Assembly (NCBI RefSeq): GCF_009755275.1 | Contig: NZ_WQLA01000005.1 | Location: forward strand, 62,001 to 126,000 | Direction of reading: 5' to 3' | Length of the DNA stretch: 64,000 nucleotides | DNA from: Mucilaginibacter aquatilis | GTDB taxonomy: Bacteria; Bacteroidota; Bacteroidia; Sphingobacteriales; Sphingobacteriaceae | Part shown: positions 25,333-33,938 of the stretch, piece after piece | How positions within the stretch are numbered: the first letter of the stretch is position 1 | Layout: every line of letters starts with the position of its first letter | Notes under the pieces: generated by a model | Told to the model about the DNA's origin: nothing | Database searches by the model: none | Seen by the model: the letters and a program-made list of their open reading frames with translations, nothing else | Program-made: the position numbers and the translations under genes

Positions 25333-27687
25333 CTACAATATTTTCACCTGCATTTCTTTTAACTTAGGCAGCAAGCGTCTTAAAAATTCATTCTTAAAAC
25401 CTGCTTCACTATAAATATCTGTAATCCATACAATTACCTTTAGTTCAACGCTATCGGCGGCTATGGTATTTATAAGTATTTCGGGCGGTAAATTCTTTAA
25501 AATATTTGCTGACTTCCTCACTTCGTCCTCAATAACCTTGTTCAAGGCATCCAAATCAGTGTCGGCGGGTACTTTAAACAAAACTTCGGTCTTTAAAAAA
25601 TCGTTGCTAAGGGTCCAGTTCACTAACCGGCCCGACAGTAAATCACCGTTTGGTATAATCACCTCCGAACCTTGTGGCGTAAGCATCTTACTTGAACGTA
25701 TGCCTATATCCTGCACTTTACCCTTTTTATCGGCAAGTTCAACATAATCGCCAATGCGGAAAGGCTTTTCAAAAATGAGAATGATACCAGATACAAAGTT
25801 ATTAACGATGTTTTGCATACCTAAACCTATACCCACACTTAGCGCACCTAAAACTACGGTAAGCTTATCAAGCGGTATGCCCGATGCCGTAACGGCCAGT
25901 AAAACACCTACTACAACTATAATAAGCCTAATAAGAGCCAGCTTTGAGCCTTTATGCTCCGTTTTATCTTCAAACTTTACTGCACTTTCGCCAAATAGTA
26001 TGCCTACATGCTTTTGAAGCATATTAGCCAGGTATATAATTACGGCAAAAAACAATACGTTGTTGAGCGAAAAGTGCACACTACCAAACGTGCGTTCTTT
26101 TGACAGTACTTGTTGAACCAAAGCAAATACGCCACCGGCAATGCTCAGGTTTATCATAAATACAAGCAACCATAAAATTACCGCCACTACAGACAATATG
26201 CGCCTGAACGAAGCCCGTGTAGAAGCAATGTTTAGTCGTGCAAACAATCCGTTTGAGCATGAACTTACTTTAATTTGCAGTTCAAGCGCATCACTTATTA
26301 CCTGTATAAAGGCTGCCAGCCCTATCACCTGTGTAAGGCCAATAATTGCTGTGGCACTAAACACCTTGGCCAGGCTTATACGCCCAAAAACATTAAAGAG
26401 AATTGAGAATACATTTAGCGTTAAGAATATAAGCAAAATAGGTTTTGCCAAACGTTTGGCAACATTTGCCTTAAGCAGCTTTTTATAAAAATAATAACCT
26501 ATGTATAATGATGCCGCATTTAAGAGAATAAGCCATAAACGCATCCAAATGGCGTCATGTACAACCGCGTTGGTAATAATTACGGTAATGTACAGGCCAA
26601 CAATCATCAGCCAGTAATTAATGTCGCTTTTAGAAAGCGTTTTCCAAAAGTGCACGGTTACGGCAAACAGCAACATTAGCTGTGTAAGCTCAATGTACAT
26701 TGATGGCGAATCGGGCTCAAAAAGCGGCGTAAGGTTCAGCATTATAATAATGGTTGCCAAAACCGGGTACGGCCGTATATAATTAAAAGTAAGTTGTCCT
26801 AACACCTGCCGCAAATCGGGCTTTTGAGCTTTTTTAAAATTGCGGTAAACCCAAACGTAAAACCCTATACCAATAAGCAGTAAAAGAATGCGGTTATCCC
26901 AGGTACTGCTTATGAAATAACCTAGTATTTTGCCTTGTCCATCAATAGCCGATCCAATTAAATCACTTATACTGCTCCCGGGCTCGCTACTTACAGGTGC
27001 AGCCCATATATAAGGCGATTCGCGCCCTAATGCACTTTTGCCCGATTGCTGCAACCGCTCGGCTATAGCTGTTTGCAAATCGGTAACGGTGAGGTAGGTT
27101 GCAGATACATCTGCCAGTAAGCGGCTCACCGTATCAAGCCTTGCCGTTGTTACTTTACCTGCAGTTTGCAGCCGCACTTTTATTTCATTGAGTTGTGCAG
27201 TATACAGCCTTTTTTCGGTAGTATCCTTTGCCGTTACCATCAGTACCGAATCGTTGCCCAGCTCAATCACCTGGTCAGACAGGCCTTGCAAATTTGCATT
27301 ATACTTGCTTAACGTATTACGCCAGCCGGTAAGGCGGGTAAGTGCATCTTTTAAAATAAGGTTGTAGCTTAACAGGCTTTTGGTATCTAACACCTTTCGG
27401 GCCGCATCAATATCCTTTTTCACTGGTGCAACATCGGCACGTACCTCTTTTAAACCATTTTGAATATTTTCTATGCCAAAGCCGCGTTTGTTGGTGGCAT
27501 TAATTTCGGTAATGGCAGCCTGCGCTTTCTGAATTTTAAATAGCAGCGTATCAGGTATGGTTAATGCCGAATCTGTTTTCACAGCGGCACTATCTTGCGC
27601 TATTGCCGGCATCGCCAAAAACAAACTGTTCAAGGCTATGAAAAGGGCAATTTTTATATTCAGAAGAAGTATTTTTTTTGATGTCAT
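25333..27687 (-). CDS. MscS-family mechanosensitive channel, long form
   Basis: 784 residues from the ATG at 27687 (MTSKKILLLN), which gives a signal peptide ending PAIAQ; the frame is open to 27732. The N-terminal third (about 30-220) is a helical periplasmic region, followed by around ten membrane helices. The pore/vestibule domain shows ALSVGIGLGMQNIVNNF and GIILIFEKPFRIGDYVEL, the MscS signature, then the beta-domain (KVQDIGIRSSKM, IPNGDLLSGRLVNW). It is like MscK/YbdG-type large channels, protecting against osmotic downshock from the inner membrane. Confidence 0.92.
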   Translation of the reverse strand: MTSKKILLLNIKIALFIALNSLFLAMPAIAQDSAAVKTDSALTIPDTLLFKIQKAQAAITEINATNKRGFGIENIQNGLKEVRADVAPVKKDIDAARKVLDTKSLLSYNLILKDALTRLTGWRNTLSKYNANLQGLSDQVIELGNDSVLMVTAKDTTEKRLYTAQLNEIKVRLQTAGKVTTARLDTVSRLLADVSATYLTVTDLQTAIAERLQQSGKSALGRESPYIWAAPVSSEPGSSISDLIGSAIDGQGKILGYFISSTWDNRILLLLIGIGFYVWVYRNFKKAQKPDLRQVLGQLTFNYIRPYPVLATIIIMLNLTPLFEPDSPSMYIELTQLMLLFAVTVHFWKTLSKSDINYWLMIVGLYITVIITNAVVHDAIWMRLWLILLNAASLYIGYYFYKKLLKANVAKRLAKPILLIFLTLNVFSILFNVFGRISLAKVFSATAIIGLTQVIGLAAFIQVISDALELQIKVSSCSNGLFARLNIASTRASFRRILSVVAVILWLLVFMINLSIAGGVFALVQQVLSKERTFGSVHFSLNNVLFFAVIIYLANMLQKHVGILFGESAVKFEDKTEHKGSKLALIRLIIVVVGVLLAVTASGIPLDKLTVVLGALSVGIGLGMQNIVNNFVSGIILIFEKPFRIGDYVELADKKGKVQDIGIRSSKMLTPQGSEVIIPNGDLLSGRLVNWTLSNDFLKTEVLFKVPADTDLDALNKVIEDEVRKSANILKNLPPEILINTIAADSVELKVIVWITDIYSEAGFKNEFLRRLLPKLKEMQVKIL

Positions 27688-27829
27688 GCGTACAAGCTTA
27701 TGGATAGTATGCTTGTTTTTATACAACCACAAGGTGAAAGGGTTTGAAAAAGAAATTTACAGAGTTGATTCAAGCTCTTAAAAATTAAAGCAGATGCTGT
27801 ATATTCAGCACTTGGAAAACTAACCTTAT

Positions 27830-28600
27830 ATGAAATTTATTTTACCTGCTCTTATCACCACCCTTTTTGTATCATGTTCTGCTCCAAAGGAAAAAGATGA
27901 TTTGGAGCGGCAAAACCTGGAAGGCAATATTATTAAGGTTACTTATCGTAATTATGACGCGGTTGAAAAATTTGGAGAAGTAAGCAAAGGCCGTTTAAGC
28001 AACTCTGATGAACAGGACATAAATGAGAATGGAAACATATCAAAAAGCATTTACACTTCTTTTTATGATCATGCAGATGATAGCATACCCGGTATAAAAA
28101 AAAACAATGATGTATTTGTTACATTATCAAAATTCAATAATAAAAATCAAAGAATATCTGTAATTGATACTAAAGATAATAATGTAGAAGCAAGTTTTGT
28201 TTATAATGAGGATGGAAAAGTAATCGAGTCTAATGACTATGATGAAGGAAAACTATCAGATAAAACCAAATTCAGCTTTACGGACGGACATTTAAGTGAA
28301 AGCAAAAAGTACAAAGCTGATGGAAGTTTAGAAACCGTCACAAAATATAAACTTAACGACGACGAGTCCATTTTGGAATCGAGGGTGCTTTCTCCGGATG
28401 GGGTTTATAAAAACCACGCTGTCTATTCTTATCAAGGTAAATTGTTAACCGGTTACAAAGTGTATAGTGATAAAAAGCTAGCTTTTACGGTTAAAATGGA
28501 ATATCCAAAGTTTGATGATAAAAATAATTGGATAGTTAAATACACCTACTATGATAATAAAATAAAATCAATTACAGAGCGGCAAATAACTTACAAGTAA
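27830..28600 (+). CDS. Lipoprotein of unknown function
   Basis: 256 residues with lipoprotein signal peptide (LFVSC, Cys at about 16). The mature part consists of repeated beta-rich segments with the rhythm Tyr/Phe-x-x-[Asp/Asn]-Gly-[Lys/Arg] (for instance YNEDGKVIESNDYDEGKL, TDGHLSESKKYKADGSLE), similar to MORN-like or YD-type beta repeats. AT content is higher than in the neighbours, with codons ATA and AAA frequent. No enzyme motif. Surface or outer-membrane anchoring is likely. Confidence 0.75.
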   Translation: MKFILPALITTLFVSCSAPKEKDDLERQNLEGNIIKVTYRNYDAVEKFGEVSKGRLSNSDEQDINENGNISKSIYTSFYDHADDSIPGIKKNNDVFVTLSKFNNKNQRISVIDTKDNNVEASFVYNEDGKVIESNDYDEGKLSDKTKFSFTDGHLSESKKYKADGSLETVTKYKLNDDESILESRVLSPDGVYKNHAVYSYQGKLLTGYKVYSDKKLAFTVKMEYPKFDDKNNWIVKYTYYDNKIKSITERQITYK

Positions 28601-28628
28601 AACTATTGCGATATCTCCTGGGTTATAC

Positions 28629-29123
28629 ATGAACATGCCCAGCAAGCCGCAAAAACACACGCCACCTGTTAACCTTACCGGTCGCCTTAAATGGGTGGAG
28701 CGTATATCACATTTGCTTGATGACCAGTTTCGCGTGCCGGGCACAAAATTCCGTTTCGGGCTTGATCCTATTATAAACTTGCTACCCATAGCAGGTGATG
28801 CTGCGGGATTTGTTTTAAGTGCTGCACTGGTTTTAACTATGGCTAAACACGGTGTAAGCCGCAAGGTACTCATACTAATGGTGCTTAATGTGTTAATAGA
28901 CGGGCTGATTGGGGTTATACCGTTTGTTGGGCAGGTTTTTGATTTTTATTACAAAGCCAATACGCGCAACATTAAACTACTTAAAGAGCATTACGAAGAA
29001 GGCAAGCATCAGGGTAGCGGCACCGGCATTTTAATTACCATTGCCGTTGTTTTGCTCATAGCCTTTGCAGCGTTTGTATACCTGAGTTATAAATTACTCG
29101 CATTTCTTATCAGCCTTTTCTAA
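28629..29123 (+). CDS. DUF4112 membrane protein
   Basis: 164 residues. The conserved block LDDQFRVPGTKFRFGLDPIINLLPIAGDA (about 28-56) identifies DUF4112. Two or three membrane segments follow, separated by GVIPFVGQVFDFYYKANTRN, and a C-terminal hydrophobic helix ends the protein. Function unknown. The ATG at 28629 is followed by MNMPSKPQKH; start could also be at 28635. It is 28 nt after the lipoprotein stop. Confidence 0.85.
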   Translation: MNMPSKPQKHTPPVNLTGRLKWVERISHLLDDQFRVPGTKFRFGLDPIINLLPIAGDAAGFVLSAALVLTMAKHGVSRKVLILMVLNVLIDGLIGVIPFVGQVFDFYYKANTRNIKLLKEHYEEGKHQGSGTGILITIAVVLLIAFAAFVYLSYKLLAFLISLF

Positions 29124-29351
29124 CTTCTTATCATCGCCCTACGGTTAATATGAGTTTAGCAATCGTTTGCGTAATTTTTTGCAAGCATAATGCGCATTAA
29201 ACGGCAAAATCTTTCAGATACTCAATAATTATTGTTTAGTTTGTGCTGCGAGGGCTTAGTGTACACATTCAACTTTAAAGCCCGGCAATAAACGCATATA
29301 AACCAACTGCTAACACCAGTTACCTTTTGAAAAACCGGTTGCTTTAACGAG
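29124..29351. promoter_or_regulatory. Leader/promoter region of the hexuronate operon, with AACCGGTT site
   Basis: This 228-base region holds an 8-bp palindrome AACCGGTT at 29333-29340 within AAAAACCGGTTGC, of the kind bound by LacI/GalR-type regulators, 26 nt upstream of uxaC. A near -7 sequence TACCTTTTG (one base too long between TA and TTTG) is just upstream (about 29321-29329). Evidence is limited to position and symmetry. Confidence 0.35.
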
Positions 29352-29366
29352 TTGCCAACATTTGTT

Positions 29367-30764
29367 ATGAAAAAGTTTTTAGACGAGAATTTTTTGCTGC
29401 AAACCGAAACTGCGCAGCGCCTGTACCATGAGTACGCCAAAGATCTTCCAATTATTGACTATCATTGCCACCTGCCTCCTGATCAGATTGCTGCCGACTT
29501 AAATTTCAGCAACCTATCTCATATATGGCTTCACGGTGATCATTACAAATGGCGTGCAATGCGCACCAACGGCATTGACGAAAGCTATGTAACCGGTAAT
29601 AAAAGCGATTTTGAAAAGTTTGAGCAATGGGCGGCTACCGTGCCTTACACCCTGCGTAACCCTTTATACCACTGGACTCATTTAGAGTTACAGCGTTACT
29701 TTGGTATTCACGATATCCTGTCGCCAAAAACGGCAAAGGAAATTTATGACAAGTGTACCGAAATGCTGCAAGGTCCGGAGTTTTCAACTCAAAGCCTTAT
29801 TAAAAAAATGAAGGTTGAGGCAATTGGTACCACCGATGACCCATTGGATAACCTGGAATTCCACAAGCAACTGGCCGGCAACAACGTAACTAAAGTATTG
29901 CCATCGTTCCGCCCCGATAAGGCTATGAATGCTGATGATGCCGTTGCCTTGAACGCCTATATTGACAAGCTGGAAGCCTTGACCGATTTAAGCATAGGTG
30001 ATTATGATACTTACCTAACTGCATTAAAAAAACGTCATGATTACTTTGCCGAGCATGGCTGTAAAGTGTCTGACCATGGTTTAGAGCAAATCTATGCCGA
30101 GGAGTATACCGAAGACGAAATTCGCAGCATATTCATTAAAATTCGCACAGGCGTAGCTTTAATGCCGGGCGAAATCCTGAAAATAAAATCGGCCTTGTTA
30201 TTTCAGTTTGCCATTTGGGATCACGAAAAAGGTTGGGTTCAGCAATATCACCTTGGTGCATTGCGCAATAACAATACTCGCTTATTAACTAAACTAGGTC
30301 CTGATACAGGTTTTGATTCCATTGGCGATTTTAGCCAGGGCCGTGCCCTTTCAACTTTCTTAAACAAGTTGGATACTGAAGATAAACTGGCCAAAACCAT
30401 CATCTACAACCTTAACCCAACCCAAAACGAATTATTTGCTACCATGATTGGTAATTTTAATGATGGTACGGTTGCAGGCAAAGTTCAGTTTGGCTCAGGC
30501 TGGTGGTTCCTTGACCAAAAAGATGGTATGATTAAACAAATGAACGCACTTTCAAACATGGGCTTGTTAAGCCGCTTTATTGGTATGCTTACCGATTCGC
30601 GCAGCTTCCTATCGTTCCCGCGTCATGAGTATTTCCGTCGTATACTGTGTAACTTACTGGGTGACGATATTGAAAATGGTGAATTGCCAAACGATATTGA
30701 GTGGACCGGTAAAGTGGTACAGGACATTTGTTACTATAACGCTAAAAACTATTTTCCTTTTTAA
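29367..30764 (+). CDS. uxaC: Glucuronate isomerase
   Basis: 465 residues from the ATG at 29367 (MKKFLDENFLL); an in-frame TTG at 29352 adds five residues and is less likely. UxaC converts D-glucuronate to D-fructuronate and D-galacturonate to D-tagaturonate. Visible marks of the amidohydrolase-like fold: PIIDYHCHLPPDQIA near 28-42, GTTDDPLDNLEFH near 160, and RHEYFRRILCNLLGD near the end. First gene of the hexuronate cluster; kdgK follows after 9 nt. Confidence 0.95.
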   Translation: MKKFLDENFLLQTETAQRLYHEYAKDLPIIDYHCHLPPDQIAADLNFSNLSHIWLHGDHYKWRAMRTNGIDESYVTGNKSDFEKFEQWAATVPYTLRNPLYHWTHLELQRYFGIHDILSPKTAKEIYDKCTEMLQGPEFSTQSLIKKMKVEAIGTTDDPLDNLEFHKQLAGNNVTKVLPSFRPDKAMNADDAVALNAYIDKLEALTDLSIGDYDTYLTALKKRHDYFAEHGCKVSDHGLEQIYAEEYTEDEIRSIFIKIRTGVALMPGEILKIKSALLFQFAIWDHEKGWVQQYHLGALRNNNTRLLTKLGPDTGFDSIGDFSQGRALSTFLNKLDTEDKLAKTIIYNLNPTQNELFATMIGNFNDGTVAGKVQFGSGWWFLDQKDGMIKQMNALSNMGLLSRFIGMLTDSRSFLSFPRHEYFRRILCNLLGDDIENGELPNDIEWTGKVVQDICYYNAKNYFPF

Positions 30765-30773
30765 GGTAAGATA

Positions 30774-31820
30774 ATGAGCGAAATTTTGAATAAAGATTAC
30801 AGCAGCGGTTCGGTATTAAACTTTGGCGAACTGCTGCTTCGCATAACCCCCGATGCTACCGGCGAATGGCTGCAGGAAAACAGTCTGCCCGTTTTTGTGG
30901 GTGGTGCCGAACTTAACGTGGCTACAGCGCTGGCCCTTTGGAATGTACCATCGCGCTATTTTACGGCATTGCCTAAAAATGGCATGTCCGATCAGCTAAT
31001 CTCTTTTTTAAATGAAAAGAGCATTGACACATCAACCATTGTTTATCATGGTAAACGTGTAGGTCTGTACTTTTTAACCAAAGGGCAGGACTTGAAACAC
31101 GATGCTTTGATTTACGATCGTGCGCATTCGGCTTTTGCCGATTTAACCACCGGATTAATTGACTGGGACAAGGTATTAGACGGCGTTACCTGGTTTCACT
31201 TTAGCGCTATTTGCCCGGCCATAAGCCAAAACGTGGCCGACGTATGTAAAGAAGCTTTAGAAGCTGCCTCGCGCAAAGGCATCACCATTTCGGTTGATTT
31301 GAATTACCGCGCCAAGTTATGGCAATACGGTAAGCAACCTATTGATGTAATGCCCGAACTGGCGCAGTATTGCGACTTAATCATGGGTAACATTTGGGCT
31401 GCCGAGCGTATGTTAGGTGTAGCGGTTGATGAACTGGTTACCGAATCGGGGCAAAAAAGCCTTTACGTTAAGGAAGCTCAAAAAAGCTCAGAGGAAATTA
31501 TCAAGCAATTTCCAAAATGCAAGGCGGTAGCCAATACATTCAGGTTTACCACTGAGGACAACACCAATATTGATTACTATACCGTGTTATATACCGATGG
31601 CAAGCCGCATGTATCAGGCGAGTACTTTGCCGAAACCATTGTTGATAAAGTAGGTAGTGGCGATTGCTACATGGCCGGTCTTATCTACGGTTTTTATAAC
31701 AACTATGAACCACAGGAAACGGTTGATTTTGCAACCGCTGCCGCATTTACCAAACTGTTTGTAAACAGCGATGCTACTAACCGCAGCGTTGATTTTATAC
31801 AGCAAGCTATTATTAAATGA
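30774..31820 (+). CDS. kdgK: 2-keto-3-deoxygluconate kinase (PfkB family)
   Basis: 348 residues. It phosphorylates 2-keto-3-deoxygluconate (KDG) to KDPG with ATP. PfkB features: N-terminal GGAELNVATALALW (substrate side) and C-terminal KVGSGDCYMAGLIYG, containing the G-x-G-D catalytic Asp. The identity as KDG kinase rests on family features plus position between uxaC and eda. Its stop overlaps the eda start (ATGA, 4 nt), implying translational coupling. Confidence 0.9.
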   Translation: MSEILNKDYSSGSVLNFGELLLRITPDATGEWLQENSLPVFVGGAELNVATALALWNVPSRYFTALPKNGMSDQLISFLNEKSIDTSTIVYHGKRVGLYFLTKGQDLKHDALIYDRAHSAFADLTTGLIDWDKVLDGVTWFHFSAICPAISQNVADVCKEALEAASRKGITISVDLNYRAKLWQYGKQPIDVMPELAQYCDLIMGNIWAAERMLGVAVDELVTESGQKSLYVKEAQKSSEEIIKQFPKCKAVANTFRFTTEDNTNIDYYTVLYTDGKPHVSGEYFAETIVDKVGSGDCYMAGLIYGFYNNYEPQETVDFATAAAFTKLFVNSDATNRSVDFIQQAIIK

Positions 31821-32476
31821 AAATCAAACAGCAAGTATTAGACAGCATTATTACGCAGGGCATGTTGCCGTTGTTTTTTTATGCTGATGCCGATGTAAGC
31901 GTTGAAATTACCCGCACCCTGTATAAAGCAGGCGTACGCGTTTTTGAATATACCAACCGCGGTGCCGCCGCGCTCGAAAACTTTAAAAAATTAAAGGAAC
32001 TGCAACAGGCCGAAATGCCTGACCTTAACCTGGGTATAGGCACAATAAAATCGGTGCATGAGGCTGATGCCTTCATTAATGCCGGTGCCGACTTCCTGGT
32101 ATCGCCTATTGTGAACCCCGAAGTGGCTAAAATGGCTAATGATTTAAACATGTTGTGGATTCCGGGTTGTATGACGCCAACTGAAATTTACACTGCGCAA
32201 TCATCAAACGCGGCCTTAATTAAACTTTTCCCGGCTAATATTTTAGGTCCTGAGTTTTTAACATCTATTAAAGAGCTTTTCCGCGACCAGTTGTTTATGC
32301 CAACCGGTGGTGTTGAGTTAGATGCAGGAAATATATCAACATGGTTTAAAGCAGGTGTATGTGCAGTGGGTATGGGCAGCAAGCTTATCAGCAAAAAAGT
32401 ACTGGAAGAGAAACTATACGACGAATTATTTACCAATACCCAAAAAGCTATTGAGCTGGTACAAACCAGCCGATAA
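31817..32476 (+). CDS. eda: KDPG / 4-hydroxy-2-oxoglutarate aldolase
   Basis: 219 residues, class I aldolase. It splits 2-keto-3-deoxy-6-phosphogluconate into pyruvate and glyceraldehyde 3-phosphate. Visible: FEYTNRGAAALENF (Glu-containing motif), NLGIGTIKS, and the Schiff-base Lys in ALIKLFPAN, followed by MPTGGVELDAGN. Translationally coupled to kdgK; the transporter gene follows after 20 nt. Confidence 0.94.
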   Translation: MKIKQQVLDSIITQGMLPLFFYADADVSVEITRTLYKAGVRVFEYTNRGAAALENFKKLKELQQAEMPDLNLGIGTIKSVHEADAFINAGADFLVSPIVNPEVAKMANDLNMLWIPGCMTPTEIYTAQSSNAALIKLFPANILGPEFLTSIKELFRDQLFMPTGGVELDAGNISTWFKAGVCAVGMGSKLISKKVLEEKLYDELFTNTQKAIELVQTSR

Positions 32477-32496
32477 ACATCAACATAAACCCAATT

Positions 32497-33822
32497 ATGA
32501 ACAATATTAAGATGAGCAATTACCGCTGGACCATTTGTGCCTTGCTGTTTTTTGCCACCACTATTAATTACCTCGACCGCCAGGTACTTAGCTTACTTAA
32601 GCCATTACTATCAAAAGAATTTGGCTGGAGTGATAGCGACTACGGTACCATTGTAGGCGTATTTTCACTGGCTTACGCATTTTCAATGCTGTTTGCCGGT
32701 CGTGTAATTGATTATTTGGGAACCAAGGCAGGTTATGCCTGGTCAATCATCTTATGGTCGGTTGGTGCCATTGTACATGCCTTTGCGCACATGGTTCCAA
32801 GCAGTATATTAGGGTTCTCTTTAGGCCGTACCGTTTTGGCCGTTGGCGAATCGGGCAATTTTCCGGCGGCCATTAAAACCACTGCCGAATATTTTCCTAA
32901 AAAAGACCGTGCATTGGCTACAGGTATTTTTAATTCAGGTGCTAACGTAGGTGCAATCTTAGCTCCTATTGTAGTGCCATGGATTGCCGAACAATGGGGC
33001 TGGCAATGGGCATTTATCGGCATTGGCGCCATTGGTTTTATATGGTTGATTTTTTGGCTGCTTTTGTACGAAATTCCTTCAAAAAACAGAAAACTAAGCC
33101 AGTCAGAGTATGAGTACATTCATAGTGACGAAATACAGCAGCACGAACCTATTGAAGTAGAAAGAGTAGAAGAAGGACGTAAGTTCACTTATCTTGAATG
33201 TTTTCAATTTAAGCAAACCTGGGCTTTTGCCTTTGGCAAATTCATGACTGATGGTGTATGGTGGTTTTTCTTGTTTTGGCTGCCGGCTTACTTCAAAGCT
33301 CAGTACAATATGGAAGGCACAGCAATCTCCTTACCAATTGCAGTTTTATATACCATAACCATGGTTGGCTCAATTGGTGGCGGCGCTTTTCCTACCTATT
33401 TTATTAATAAAGGGTATGATGCGTACACCGGCCGTATGAAAGCCATGTTTGTAATTGCTCTTTTCCCTTTAGTAGTTTTACTTACACCTTACCTAAGCCA
33501 GTTTAGCTACTGGTGGGCGGTAGGTCTTATTGCAGTTGGGGCATCAGCTCACCAGGCATGGAGCGCCAACATATTTACTACCGTTGGCGATATGTTCCCT
33601 AAAAAAGCTATTGCAACCATTACGGGTATTGGCGGTATGGCAGGCGGCATTGGCTCCTTTTTACTAAGCAAGGGTGCCGGTATGTTGTTTGACCACTACA
33701 GCGCCGAGGGTCATATTCAAACCGGCTATTCAATAATGTTCATCCTTTGTGCTTTAGCTTACATTATTGCCTGGGTGGTAATGAAGGCACTGGTGCCGAA
33801 GATGAAGCCAATCGAGCTCTAA
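32497..33822 (+). CDS. MFS hexuronate transporter (ExuT-like)
   Basis: 441 residues with 12 membrane segments. The N-terminus ALLFFATTINYLDRQVLSLL is typical of the anion:cation symporter (ACS) family including ExuT and GudP. GRTVLAVGESGNFPAAIKTTAEYFPKKDRA is the ACS signature region. Position inside the uxaC-kdgK-eda cluster suggests import of glucuronate and/or galacturonate across the inner membrane. An alternative ATG lies at 32512 (MSNYRW). Confidence 0.9.
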   Translation: MNNIKMSNYRWTICALLFFATTINYLDRQVLSLLKPLLSKEFGWSDSDYGTIVGVFSLAYAFSMLFAGRVIDYLGTKAGYAWSIILWSVGAIVHAFAHMVPSSILGFSLGRTVLAVGESGNFPAAIKTTAEYFPKKDRALATGIFNSGANVGAILAPIVVPWIAEQWGWQWAFIGIGAIGFIWLIFWLLLYEIPSKNRKLSQSEYEYIHSDEIQQHEPIEVERVEEGRKFTYLECFQFKQTWAFAFGKFMTDGVWWFFLFWLPAYFKAQYNMEGTAISLPIAVLYTITMVGSIGGGAFPTYFINKGYDAYTGRMKAMFVIALFPLVVLLTPYLSQFSYWWAVGLIAVGASAHQAWSANIFTTVGDMFPKKAIATITGIGGMAGGIGSFLLSKGAGMLFDHYSAEGHIQTGYSIMFILCALAYIIAWVVMKALVPKMKPIEL

Positions 33823-33838
33823 AGTTATCGCAATGTCA

Positions 33839-33875
33839 TTAATGGTTTTATGACGAATGCGCATGAAACCATTAA
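33839..33875 (+). promoter_or_regulatory. Hairpin between transporter and gapN-like genes
   Basis: TTAATGGTTT (33839-33848) pairs perfectly with AAACCATTAA (33866-33875); one wobble and three more pairs extend the stem to 14 bp with a 9-nt loop. No T-run follows, so it may be an mRNA processing or stability element rather than a full terminator within the 116-nt gap. Confidence 0.5.
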
Positions 33876-33938
33876 CGCTGCGCACGTATTTTTACAAAAC
33901 AAACAACCAAACATAAAGATTAATTAAAATCAATTATC

